A stretch of 47,772 bases of DNA. It comes from Terriglobia bacterium. Its GTDB lineage: Bacteria > Acidobacteriota > Terriglobia > UBA7540. Made by a program: the position numbers and the translations under genes. The notes beneath the pieces are model-generated. The model ran no database searches. It was not told the DNA's origin and was given only the letters and a program-made list of their open reading frames with translations. The DNA lies in NCBI GenBank assembly GCA_030040315.1, contig JASHTY010000286.1, positions 1 to 47,772 on the forward strand. The letters run 5' to 3'. This document shows, in pieces, positions 1-9,428 of the stretch (positions within the stretch are counted from its first letter, which is position 1; each line of letters starts with the position of its first letter).

Positions 1-72
1 ACCGAGCCTGTGCAGGTGGCTCGCCAATTGCAGCAGCGCCTCGGCGACCCTGCCTGTAACTGCGCAAGTTGA
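1..72 (+). CDS. C-terminal tail of a truncated upstream ORF (...TEPVQVARQLQQRLGDPACNCAS*)
   Basis: Frame +1 open from the window edge to TGA at 70-72, followed by the SD of the next gene; product unknown. Confidence 0.3.
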   Translation, partial: TEPVQVARQLQQRLGDPACNCAS

Positions 73-99
73 ACGACTCCAGGGGGCAGGAGGAATCCC

Positions 100-2166
100 A
101 TCACCGCGCGATTCTTCAAGTTTGTCCCGCTTGTTTTCGCATTTGCCATCACCGCTGCAGCGGCTGAACACAATCCTCTGCTGCCTCGTCCGCAAAACGT
201 CGAATACGCCGGTGGAAGCTTGCCTATCCGCGGCCTCAAGATTTGTTTCGGATCGAACCCGAGTGAGGAGGACCGCTTCGCCGCCGCAGAGCTTTCTAGT
301 CTTCTGAAAGAGCGTACACGGCTCGAAGTTCCCGTCTCGGAGAGCTGCCATGAAGGCCCCGTCATCGTCCTTACCCGCACCGGCGGCGTTGACCCGCTGC
401 CCTTGCCGGACGAAGTCCCCGGGCCGCAATCCCGCGAATCCTACGAGCTGAACGTAACGCCGGACCGAGCTGAAATTCTCGGGCGTTCCTCCGCCGCGGT
501 ATTTTACGGCGTTCAAACTCTGCGACAATTGGTGGAAGGTAAAGGGAATGATGCCTCGCTCCCGGCCGTTCACATTGAGGATTGGCCTTCGCTCGCGTAC
601 CGCGGCGTTATGGTGGACGTGGGCAGCGAAGGAATGATGTGCACCCCGGAAGAGGTAAAACGCCAGATTGAATTTGCCGCGCGATGGAAAGCCAATCAGT
701 ATTACTTCTACAATGAGGCCAACATCGAACTGCGTGGCTATCCGCTGCTCAATCCTGACGCGCGATTCACCCAGGACCAGGTCAGGGAATTCATTGCCTA
801 TGGACGCCAGCGGCACATTGACGTGATCCCCTGCCTTGAGATGTTTGGTCACCTGCACGATCTCTTTCGGATTGAGAAGTATTCCGACCTGTCGGATTTT
901 CCGCACGGTGGAGAATTCAATCCCGAAAACCCCAAGGTCAAAGCCCTGGTCGAGAGCTGGGTGAATCAGTACACGGAATTATTTTCCAGTTGGCTGGTCA
1001 ACATCGGTTTCGATGAGACCTGGGAGCTCGCCAAGGCTGCGGAAAAGCAGGGGTCCAGCGCCACGCCCGCCAAGCTTTTCGTCGATCAGTTGAATTATGT
1101 CGCCCACCTGTTTCAGCAGCGGGGCAAACGAGTGATGGCCTGGGCGGACATCATGGTGAAGTTTCCCGGCATTGTGAAGGATCTGCCGCCCGGAATCATT
1201 GCCGGCCCCTGGTACTATAGCCCTACTCCCGACCCGGAGTATAAGCGCTGGTTAACCCCGTTGGTGGAGAACCACATTCCCCACCTTGTGGTGACAGGCG
1301 TGAACAATTGGGTGGAAATCACCCCCGACTTCAACACCGCTTGGGAAAACATTGACACGTTTCTTGCGGCGGGGCGAAAGTCCCACGCCCTCGGACTTAT
1401 CAACACGTTCTGGACCGACAGCGGCCAGACCCTGCTCCGGCAAGCCTGGCCCGGAATTGCCTACGGAGCCATTGCGACGTGGCAATCCAGCCCAGTAGAC
1501 CGTGCGGATTTCTATGCCGATTATGCCGGCCAGGTCTACGGCCCGACCGTTGGTCCGGAGGTTGGTGACGCGCTCGCGGACCTTGCCCAGGCGCAAACCG
1601 ATTTCCAAAAGGTGGTGGGCGGCGGCAGCATGTATGCTGTGTGGGAAGATCCGTTCACTGCAACCTCCCTGAAGCGCTCCCGTGACCATCGCGACGATCT
1701 GCACCAGACCCGGCTGGAGGCGGAAAGCGCGGAAGAACACCTGATGCGGGCACTTGCCCTAGGAGGTGATCCGCGCAACCTGGAGAGTTTGTTGGTGGGC
1801 AGCCGCTTGCTGGACTACGCCGCAATGAAGTATCTCTACTCCCTCGAAATTTCGGACACCTGGGAGCGCCAGCACCAATCACCTGAGCACGCAAAGAGCC
1901 TTTGGGAAGCGGTCGGGCCCGGCATCTGGCAGCAAACTCACAGCCGGCTTAGTGACTTGACGGACGGAATTACCGGGCTGCGCGAGTTCTACCGGAAAAC
2001 CTGGCTAGCACAGTACACTTCCTACCGCATGGGAACAGCCCTTGGAAGGTTTGATGCCGAGTACGAGTATTGGCGCCATCTTCAGGTAAGACTGCAGGCT
2101 TTCGCGGGCCAGTATCATGGTGATCAGCCGATTCCACCACTCGATTCCATCGTTCACGAGCGGTAA
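100..2166 (+). CDS. GH20-family beta-N-acetylhexosaminidase-like protein, secreted
   Basis: GH20b-like N-terminal domain followed by a TIM-barrel-like region with NIGFDETWE (GH20 D-E pair). The in-frame reading upstream of the ORF-track start (220) encodes a signal peptide, xTARFFKFVPLVFAFAITAAAAEHNPLLPRPQNV. The only start with a good SD (GGCAGGAGG, 86-93) is ATC at 100. Confidence 0.8.
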   Translation: MTARFFKFVPLVFAFAITAAAAEHNPLLPRPQNVEYAGGSLPIRGLKICFGSNPSEEDRFAAAELSSLLKERTRLEVPVSESCHEGPVIVLTRTGGVDPLPLPDEVPGPQSRESYELNVTPDRAEILGRSSAAVFYGVQTLRQLVEGKGNDASLPAVHIEDWPSLAYRGVMVDVGSEGMMCTPEEVKRQIEFAARWKANQYYFYNEANIELRGYPLLNPDARFTQDQVREFIAYGRQRHIDVIPCLEMFGHLHDLFRIEKYSDLSDFPHGGEFNPENPKVKALVESWVNQYTELFSSWLVNIGFDETWELAKAAEKQGSSATPAKLFVDQLNYVAHLFQQRGKRVMAWADIMVKFPGIVKDLPPGIIAGPWYYSPTPDPEYKRWLTPLVENHIPHLVVTGVNNWVEITPDFNTAWENIDTFLAAGRKSHALGLINTFWTDSGQTLLRQAWPGIAYGAIATWQSSPVDRADFYADYAGQVYGPTVGPEVGDALADLAQAQTDFQKVVGGGSMYAVWEDPFTATSLKRSRDHRDDLHQTRLEAESAEEHLMRALALGGDPRNLESLLVGSRLLDYAAMKYLYSLEISDTWERQHQSPEHAKSLWEAVGPGIWQQTHSRLSDLTDGITGLREFYRKTWLAQYTSYRMGTALGRFDAEYEYWRHLQVRLQAFAGQYHGDQPIPPLDSIVHER

Positions 2167-2196
2167 CCGGGCTCCAATGCGTGCGAAAAGTGTTTT

Positions 2197-2243
2197 CCCT
2201 CTCTGTGGGGAGAGGGTGGCCGAGGAAGGAGGCCGGGTGAGGG
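2197..2243. repeat. REP-like intergenic element (CCCTCTCTGTGGGGAGAGGGTGGCCGAGGAAGGAGGCCGGGTGAGGG)
   Basis: CCCTCTC/GAGAGGG stem plus GGTGGCC...GGCCGGGTGAGGG, a dispersed repeat style common in high-GC bacterial genomes. Confidence 0.6.
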
Positions 2244-2277
2244 TTTTTTTCCAACGTTGCCTTCCCCGGGAATTTAA

Positions 2278-3669
2278 ATGAAGTTCCCGATTAAAGCTCT
2301 TGTCGTCATGCTTCTCGCGCTTGCTCCTGCCATGGCCGGTGATTTGCGAATGGGCAGCGCGAAGATTGACATCACGCCGCCGCTCGGCATGCCGATGGGC
2401 GGATACTTCCAGGTCCGATTGAATACCGGGATGCACGATCCCCTTTATGCGAAGGCCATGGTTCTTCAGGATGACAATGTTGAAGTCGCGATGGTGTTTT
2501 GCGATCTGCTGAACCTGCCGCGCAGCTACGTGGATGATGCGCGGAAGATCATTCAGTCTACCACTCATATTCCTCTAGAAAACGTGATGATCAGCGCCAC
2601 GCATTCGCACACCGGGCCGGAAATGAACCACGTTTTTCTCGACCGGCTGCAAGGCGCTCCCGCCCAGATTGCCCGCGAGTATCGTGAAGTCCTTCCCAAG
2701 AGGATCGCGGAAGCCGTGCAAGAGGCGGAAGCCCATCTGCAATTCGTGGAAGTCTGGGCGGGGGCCGGCCGGGAAGAATCGCTTCCTTTTAATCGACGCT
2801 ACTTGATGAAGGACGGAACAATCGGATGGAATCCCGGTAAATTGAACCCCAATATCGTAAGGCCGGCCGGACCGGTTGATCCCGAGATTCCCATCGTATA
2901 CTTCACCACTCCAAATAATTCACCTGTCGCAACATTTGTGAACTACGCCATGCACGCGGATACCACAGGCGGCACGCAGTACTCCGCGGACTTCCCGGGA
3001 GCTCTCGGCAGGGCTTTGGACGTGGTCAAGGGCCCGCAAATGTTGACTCTATTTGCCATCGGGGCAGCGGGAAACATCAATCACCTCGACTTCCGAACCA
3101 GTGATCGCCAGCAGGGTCCGCAGGAATCCGCCAGAATTGCCGCCATTCTTGCCGCAGACGTTCTCAAGACTTATCCGCAACTTACCAAGGTCGATGGCCC
3201 ATTGCGCGCGCGGCATGAGGTAATCCAATTGCCCATCCAGCAAGTGACGCCTGAGGAAGTGGAAAAATCCCGGGCGCTCGTGGATCGCGCAGTTAATGCC
3301 GGCCCAAAAGGTATTCCCTTTTTGGAATTGGTCGGTGCGGTAAAGAACCTGCTGCTGACGGACTATCACGGCCAGCCCATCGAAGCGGAAGTGGATGTGG
3401 TGTCGCTTGGCCGCGACGTCGCGTGGGTCGGACTGCCGGGCGAGTTATTCGTCGAGCTGGGGATGGACATCAAGAACGCCTCGCCGTTCCGATATACGAT
3501 TGTGGATGAACTCACCAACGACTCCATTCACTATGTCCCCGACTTGAAGGCCTTCGCCGAGGGCAACTATGAACCGGTCAACTCATTTTGCGCCCCCGGC
3601 GGGGGAGAGAAGCTGGTCGCCGCCGCCACGCACCTTTTGATTGAAGCATACTTGGGATCGTCGAAGTGA
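2278..3669 (+). CDS. Neutral/alkaline non-lysosomal ceramidase family protein, secreted
   Basis: Signal peptide; GSAKIDITPPLGMPMGGY and ISATHSHTGPEM motifs typical of the ceramidase N-terminal domain family. Confidence 0.75.
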   Translation: MKFPIKALVVMLLALAPAMAGDLRMGSAKIDITPPLGMPMGGYFQVRLNTGMHDPLYAKAMVLQDDNVEVAMVFCDLLNLPRSYVDDARKIIQSTTHIPLENVMISATHSHTGPEMNHVFLDRLQGAPAQIAREYREVLPKRIAEAVQEAEAHLQFVEVWAGAGREESLPFNRRYLMKDGTIGWNPGKLNPNIVRPAGPVDPEIPIVYFTTPNNSPVATFVNYAMHADTTGGTQYSADFPGALGRALDVVKGPQMLTLFAIGAAGNINHLDFRTSDRQQGPQESARIAAILAADVLKTYPQLTKVDGPLRARHEVIQLPIQQVTPEEVEKSRALVDRAVNAGPKGIPFLELVGAVKNLLLTDYHGQPIEAEVDVVSLGRDVAWVGLPGELFVELGMDIKNASPFRYTIVDELTNDSIHYVPDLKAFAEGNYEPVNSFCAPGGGEKLVAAATHLLIEAYLGSSK

Positions 3670-3674
3670 GTAAA

Positions 3675-4952
3675 CTACCGTACATTGGTCGATGGCGCCA
3701 ACGGACTCTTCAGTTCGCCCACCACCAACCAATACGCCAGAATTCCCAGCAGCAAGACGCCCGCGGCCACGGCGAACGCCGGCTGGTAGGAGTGGGTACG
3801 CGCGATGAGGAGTCCGGTAAGCATCGGAGCCAGAATGCCACCCATGTTTCCAGCGGTGTTTTGCAACCCCGCCCAGATGCCCAATTCCTGCGGCGGGGCG
3901 CAGGACTGAAGAATGGTGAGGACGTTCCCCGTCGCCAATCCCACCAGCGAGGCGCCGACGAGAAAAACCAAAGCGCCCTCGGGAGTCGTGGCGCGCGCTG
4001 CGGGAATCAGGAACAGCCCGCAAAGAAATGCCAGCGTCAGCACGCCCTTGCGCGTACGCGTTTCATTCCATCCCCACGACCGGATCAGCACGTCGCTGAT
4101 CCACCCACCAACGAGCTGGCTGATACCGTACACCAGGTAGGGCAGCGCCGCGTAGAATCCCGCGCGCACCACCTCCAGGTGGCGGGAGGTCATCAGATAG
4201 TCGGGCAGCCAGGTCACGATAAGGTACCAATAATAGTCAAGGCAGAAAAACCCCAGGCAAACGCCAAGCAAATTGCGGTTAAAGTGAATTCGCCATGGAC
4301 GCGCTTCCCCGGTATCACTCGTCACGCCACGAAAATTTCGCGGGGCCACCGCCAGCCACAGCGGCACCCAGACAAGCGCCGTGAATCCCACCAAAGCAAA
4401 CATGCGGCGCCAGCCATAAATCAGAATCAGCGCCCCCAGCAACGGCGCTCCCACGGCCACGCCCAGCCGCGTGGCGCTTTCGAAGATTCCACAAGGAAGC
4501 CCCCGCTCATCGGGCCGAAATAACATGCTGACGATCTTTGTTCCCCCGGGGAGATAGATCGATTCACCCACGCCCAGGGTCATTCTCACCAGCATCAGAA
4601 CCAGCATGCTGCCGGCGAAACCCGTGACACCGCAGGCCAGCGACCACAATGCAAAAAGCCCGGCGTAGAGCCAGCGAAGGTCCAGGCGGTCCACACACCA
4701 GCCGATGGGAAGTTGCGTCAGCGTGTAGAACCAGAAAAACGACGACAGCAGCACTCCTTTGCTTTCAGGTCCCAGGTGCAATTCGGCGGAAATAAACGGC
4801 AGGGCAACGGATATGCTGGCGCGGTCGAGATAATTCACGAAGCAGGCGAGGAACAGCAGGCCCATCACTGCCCAGCGGCGGGATGAGGAGATCGGGAACA
4901 GGCCGAACCCGTTCGCCGGTGGAGTCATTATCTTCTGGGCAGGTTCGTCCAT
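3675..4952 (-). CDS. MFS transporter, anion:cation symporter (hexuronate/glucarate-like) type
   Basis: NYLDRASISVALPFI...GVLLSSFFWFYTLTQLPIGW...GVGESIYLPGGTKI; multiple TM helices; start placed at MDEPAQKIM. Confidence 0.8.
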   Translation of the reverse strand: MDEPAQKIMTPPANGFGLFPISSSRRWAVMGLLFLACFVNYLDRASISVALPFISAELHLGPESKGVLLSSFFWFYTLTQLPIGWCVDRLDLRWLYAGLFALWSLACGVTGFAGSMLVLMLVRMTLGVGESIYLPGGTKIVSMLFRPDERGLPCGIFESATRLGVAVGAPLLGALILIYGWRRMFALVGFTALVWVPLWLAVAPRNFRGVTSDTGEARPWRIHFNRNLLGVCLGFFCLDYYWYLIVTWLPDYLMTSRHLEVVRAGFYAALPYLVYGISQLVGGWISDVLIRSWGWNETRTRKGVLTLAFLCGLFLIPAARATTPEGALVFLVGASLVGLATGNVLTILQSCAPPQELGIWAGLQNTAGNMGGILAPMLTGLLIARTHSYQPAFAVAAGVLLLGILAYWLVVGELKSPLAPSTNVR

Positions 4953-4969
4953 AGCGTTCAGGAGAGGCT

Positions 4970-6343
4970 TCAGTGATCGGAGAAATCCATTTGCGCGGGC
5001 GCAAGCCGGAAGCCGCGCGTTCGAATGGCCGCGTAGGCGACGCCGGCTGCAAACCACACGCCTCCCGCCCACTTCGCCGGAGCCGGAAGGCTCCAGAAGA
5101 TGGCGAGGCAAAACAGGAATCCGCATGCCGGCAAAATCAAATCGCCCAGCAGGCTTCGTTCGTGCCCTGCGCGGGGTCGAATGTAAAACTGCTGGATGCA
5201 GGTCAGGTTAACACCCATAAAGGCCAGGAAGGCGCCGAAATTCAGCAATTCCGCCGCCCGCTCGTAGCTGATCAGCATCGATGCAATCAGCGTGAGAATT
5301 CCGATCACCGCCACATTGAAAACCGGGATGCCGCGCCGGGAATCGAGCTGGCCAAAGAACCGCTTGGGCAGCAGATTGTCACGCCCCATGCCATACAACA
5401 ACCGCGCCAAACCCGCGACACCTGCCAGGCCCGTGCCCAGGCAGGCAACGATCAAAATGATCGCCATTGCCTGGAATAGCGCCGCCCCACCCACGCGCCG
5501 GCAGACGTCAATGAAAGCCGTCTCCAGGTTGGGAAAGGTCTGGTAATCGGGCCAGACGCGGGCCCCCAGATAGACTTCCAGCGTGCTCAGAATTCCGCAG
5601 ATCAGGCAAACCAGCACCGTGGCGATGGGCACCGTTCTGGTGGGATTCTCCACCTCCTCCGCAAGTGTGGTCACACCATCGAAACCAATGTAGGTAAGCG
5701 CCGCAAGCGACGTGGCCGTGCTGAGCGCCCCAAAATTGAATGTGGCGGGATCGTAAAACGGCCGCACGGAAATCAATCCGCCGAACCCCTCATAGTGCAG
5801 CAAGTACCGGACGGCAGCAATGAAAAACGCGACCACTACGATGGAGACGATGGCCAGCAGAATTTCATTGGCGCGCGCCGTGACCTGCACGCCGCGGAGA
5901 TTCAGGAGAAGGATGAGCACCAGAACCAGTACGGCCCAAACAACAAACGGTACTGATGGCAGTATCCGTTGAAGGGTCAGCGCGGGGTAGATGACGTTGA
6001 TGATCGGGATAAGCAGGTAGTCGAGGACCATTGCCCACCCGATCAGCGAACCCACATAAGAATTCAATCCGCGACTCACGTAGGTGTAGGCCGAGCCCGC
6101 GGAAGGATACACGGCGGCCAGGCGGCCATAACTGAAGGCGGTCAGCATCATCGCCCCCATGGCCGCAAGAATCGCCGTAGACACATGCCCGTAGGAGAGC
6201 TTCTGGGCAATGCCAAAGATTCCCACCGGAGCGATGGGCTGGATCAGGACAATTCCGTAAAAAACCAGGTCCCAGATCTTCAGGACCCGGCGCAGATGGG
6301 GCGGGTTTGACTCGTTGCTCAATTCACCAGAACACGCCCGCAA
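4970..6343 (-). CDS. APC family amino acid permease
   Basis: FGIAQKLSYGHV, YPSAGSAYTYVSRGLN, YIGFDGVTTLAEEVENPTRTVPIA motifs; about 12 TM helices. Confidence 0.85.
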   Translation of the reverse strand: MRACSGELSNESNPPHLRRVLKIWDLVFYGIVLIQPIAPVGIFGIAQKLSYGHVSTAILAAMGAMMLTAFSYGRLAAVYPSAGSAYTYVSRGLNSYVGSLIGWAMVLDYLLIPIINVIYPALTLQRILPSVPFVVWAVLVLVLILLLNLRGVQVTARANEILLAIVSIVVVAFFIAAVRYLLHYEGFGGLISVRPFYDPATFNFGALSTATSLAALTYIGFDGVTTLAEEVENPTRTVPIATVLVCLICGILSTLEVYLGARVWPDYQTFPNLETAFIDVCRRVGGAALFQAMAIILIVACLGTGLAGVAGLARLLYGMGRDNLLPKRFFGQLDSRRGIPVFNVAVIGILTLIASMLISYERAAELLNFGAFLAFMGVNLTCIQQFYIRPRAGHERSLLGDLILPACGFLFCLAIFWSLPAPAKWAGGVWFAAGVAYAAIRTRGFRLAPAQMDFSDH

Positions 6344-6355
6344 TTCGCGCGTGTT

Positions 6356-7402
6356 TCATTTTCCAATTTGCACAGATTTCAAGGTTTTGGCCGATTCATA
6401 ACAGGCTTGCAGGATTTTTTGGCTTCGCAGACCGCGGCCACGCGCCAACTCGGATTCTCTTCCGTCGAGAATTGCCTGGCTGAATTCCTCAATTTCAGCT
6501 CGATACATGTTGACCGGTGGCGGGCACAAGGCCACTCCGTCTGCTTGGTCACGAGCCTGTTGAGCATCGTACCCTTTGCCCTGCGGCCGCGCATGGAACA
6601 CCATCTCGCCCTGGGAGCCTTGCCCGATGGTGCCTTTCGCCAGAATGCTGCCCTCTGATCCGTAGAGCTCCAGAACGTTCTTGCTGCTTTCGTCGGGAAC
6701 GCAAAAGAAAGTGTCCACGGTTCCCATCGCTCCGTTTTCAAACATCAGCATAACCACGGCGCTGTCTTCAGTTTCGTAATTGTGCACGAGCGTGGAAATT
6801 TGACAATTCACGGAAGCCACTGGACCAAAGAACATCTCGAGCAGGTCGATGCAATGCACGCCCATGTCAGCCAGGGAGCCGCCTCCGGCCCGGCTGGCAT
6901 TCTGTCTCCACGCGTCCTCGAGCGGTGGATACCAGCAGGAGAGCTGCGCCCTTGCATAAACGGGCTTGCCTAATTTGCCGGCGGCGATAAGCCTCAGCGC
7001 CTCCTGATGCTGCGAATGAAAGCGCATCATCAAGCCTGCGCCAAGCTGCAGCTTGCACTCCCCCGCCAGCTCCATCAAGGTCCGCGCCTCTGCAACATTG
7101 AGCGCCAAAGGCTTTTCACATAGCACATGCTTGCCCGCGCCCAGGCAATGGGCGACCTGGGGTGCATGCATATACACAGGCGTGGCGACGTAGACGGCAT
7201 CGATGTCCGCCGCCATCAGGCTTTTCAAGCTGTCAAAGGGAGCTGCGCCAAATGCCTTCGCCACTTCCGCATTGGTTTTGGTGTTTGTGCCATACACGCC
7301 TGCCAGACACGCGTTGGATGCGGTCGCAATGCCTTCCGGAATCGTTCGCCGGCGCGCAATTCCACCGGACCCAACAACTCCCCATCGGATGCAGTTTTGC
7401 AT
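6356..7402 (-). CDS. Gfo/Idh/MocA family oxidoreductase
   Basis: N-terminal WGVVGSGGIARRRTIPEG Rossmann motif; HVLCEKPLALN signature. Confidence 0.9.
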   Translation of the reverse strand: MQNCIRWGVVGSGGIARRRTIPEGIATASNACLAGVYGTNTKTNAEVAKAFGAAPFDSLKSLMAADIDAVYVATPVYMHAPQVAHCLGAGKHVLCEKPLALNVAEARTLMELAGECKLQLGAGLMMRFHSQHQEALRLIAAGKLGKPVYARAQLSCWYPPLEDAWRQNASRAGGGSLADMGVHCIDLLEMFFGPVASVNCQISTLVHNYETEDSAVVMLMFENGAMGTVDTFFCVPDESSKNVLELYGSEGSILAKGTIGQGSQGEMVFHARPQGKGYDAQQARDQADGVALCPPPVNMYRAEIEEFSQAILDGRESELARGRGLRSQKILQACYESAKTLKSVQIGK

Positions 7403-7411
7403 GGCAGTTTC

Positions 7412-8710
7412 CTAAACCGGGGTGGCCTGTGTTGCTCGAACCTTCGAGTATGCGTCGAGAACTTTTATAAGAGCGTCGGCAATCTGATGCATATCCTCTT
7501 CTGTGAAGGTGGGGAAGGGAAACACCGTGAAGGTATGCGTCTCATGCCACACCGCGTTGGGGACCTCAACATGCGAGTAATCGACACTGGCGGGATTGGT
7601 GTATTCCCTGGAGCGGAAGGGGAAACCCGACTTGCCAAAGGCGGCAAAATCCCGATAGGCACGCTCCGTATGACACTGCGGCCAAAAAACCTTCCAGCAG
7701 GGAACGCCCTCCGCCACGGCCGCCTGTACGAATTGCTGGATGTCGCAGGTCAGCGCGTCCATATCCAGCGAAAATGCCATTGTATAGAACCCATTGCGAC
7801 GGTCGGGCGTATCCACGGGCAGGAATTTCACTTCCGGGCGTATTCGCAGAGCGTTGATGACGATGTTCGCGTTGCGGCGGCGCGTGGGCATGTTCCAGTT
7901 GTCCATCCGGGCCAACTCAGATAATCCGACTGCTGACTGCATTTCGGTCATGCGGTAGTTCCAGCCTACCATATTGTGGATGTAAGGAAGCTTTTGCTCC
8001 ATCTCCAGCATTGAGAGGCGTTCTTTCACGTCGTATCCATGGTCGCGAAAACTGCGCGCCTTCCATGCCAGTTCTTCATCATCCGTGGTCACCATCCCGC
8101 CTTCTCCCCCGGTCGTGAAAGTTTTGTTCTGGCAAAAGCTGCAAGCCGCGATGCGTCCCAGCGTCCCGGTCTTTCTTCCCTTATACATCCCGCCGAATGC
8201 CTGGGCGTTGTCCTCAACCACCGAAAGACGGTGGCGCTTGGCGAAGTCCAGAATCTTATCCATGTCGCAGACGTTGCCGTATAGATGGACCGGCAGAATG
8301 GCTTTGGTCCGCTCGTTTACAAGTTTCTGCGCTGACTCCACGCTCAGACAATGATCCTCAAGATTGACATCTGCAAAACGCGGAATAGCTCCTGCCTGAA
8401 CTACGGCGAAACTGGTGGCAATGAAAGTGTAACTGGGGACAATGACCTCATCGCCCGGTCCGATTCCCAAGGCACTTAATGCCACATGCAATGCTGCGGT
8501 ACCAGTCGCGACACTGATGGCATATCGGCTGCCCTGCCATTCCGCGAACTTCCTCTCAAACTCCATGCCCTTTTTGCCGGTCCAATAATTGACCTTCCCC
8601 GACCGCAAAACCTCTGTGACCGCGGAAATGGCGTTGTCGTCGAATTGCGGCCAGCCCTTCAAGGGGTTGGTAACTGCTTTTGGGCCGCCATCGACAGCCA
8701 GTTTGCTCAT
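7412..8710 (-). CDS. DegT/DnrJ/EryC1/StrS family aminotransferase
   Basis: GTAALHVALSALGIGPGDEVIVPSYTFIA; VVEDNAQAFGGMYKGRKTGTLG; FCQNKTFTTGGEGGMVTT (PLP Lys motif). Confidence 0.92.
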   Translation of the reverse strand: MSKLAVDGGPKAVTNPLKGWPQFDDNAISAVTEVLRSGKVNYWTGKKGMEFERKFAEWQGSRYAISVATGTAALHVALSALGIGPGDEVIVPSYTFIATSFAVVQAGAIPRFADVNLEDHCLSVESAQKLVNERTKAILPVHLYGNVCDMDKILDFAKRHRLSVVEDNAQAFGGMYKGRKTGTLGRIAACSFCQNKTFTTGGEGGMVTTDDEELAWKARSFRDHGYDVKERLSMLEMEQKLPYIHNMVGWNYRMTEMQSAVGLSELARMDNWNMPTRRRNANIVINALRIRPEVKFLPVDTPDRRNGFYTMAFSLDMDALTCDIQQFVQAAVAEGVPCWKVFWPQCHTERAYRDFAAFGKSGFPFRSREYTNPASVDYSHVEVPNAVWHETHTFTVFPFPTFTEEDMHQIADALIKVLDAYSKVRATQATPV

Positions 8711-8834
8711 AGGAGTTTGCCCCCGTCAGCCTGGACCACTCTGGAGTTGGTAGCAGATTATGGCCTACATATTCGTTGGTTTTTTACCAAAAATCTGCAC
8801 GTATGTCAACTATTTCCAGATGTGATCGTAGATT

Positions 8835-8885
8835 GCAATTGGAATTATAGGCAATCTTTGTTGGACTTACCTATAAATTCGTTGC
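8835..8885. promoter_or_regulatory. Imperfect inverted repeat in the AT-rich region upstream of the DegT operon
   Basis: GCAATTGGAATTATAGG ... CCTATAAATTCGTTGC arms, within the intergenic region upstream of the minus-strand operon. Confidence 0.35.
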
Positions 8886-9111
8886 TAATGCGTTTCCTAC
8901 ATTCTCGAGAGCTGTGCCGGTGATATCGCGGGGAATATTGAAAGCTGGTACTAATTTACTCGCGCCCAAGGGATTGCATACAAAAGGCCCGTGGCGGGCG
9001 ACCTCAGTAAAGCCAAGCGCTCCCCATTCCCGAGGAGGTCATACCGCCGGCAAAAGTTGCAAGTGCCTTTTTACCGGAAACATCAAATGCGAAAATTAGA
9101 GAAAGGCATAG

Positions 9112-9154
9112 TCGGGGCGCCCAGATTCGAACTGGGGATCTCTTTGGTCCCGAA
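9112..9154 (-). pseudogene. Partial tRNA-Pro 3' half (acceptor, T arm, variable loop, anticodon loop); candidate att site
   Basis: TCGGGGCGCCCAGATTcGAACTGGGGAtCTCTtTGGTCCCGAA matches 25049-25090 (tRNA-Pro CGG) with two substitutions and one extra T; similarity stops at the anticodon loop. Confidence 0.85.
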
Positions 9155-9428
9155 GCTAAGTAGTATAACGCATCTTATTGATTTTGCGGCACGCTTGGCA
9201 ACGCAATACGCTAGCAGAAATTTCACACTTGCGGTAACATCGGCACCGATACTTCCAATTGAATCCCAGGGTGTATTGCGACACATCCTGATGAAAGCTC
9301 TCCCACTTCGATTGGTTCAATATCTCGGTCAGGTCGCATTGGCTCGGTTCTCTGATACGAGGGGTTGGGCTGGGGGGTGGTATTCCCGCACTCGGGGCCC
9401 GTCTGCGGAGAGGACGGTCATAGATCGA

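Noticed and set aside
3666-4523. 285-aa plus-strand ORF
   Set aside because: Antisense to a clear MFS transporter; composition rich in Arg/Gln/His typical of antisense frames
8991-9428. N-terminal ~146 aa extension of the 650-aa sulfatase ORF
   Set aside because: It reads through the tRNA-Pro fragment (GAPRFELG is the classic antisense-tRNA artefact); the Tat-like signal starts at 9429
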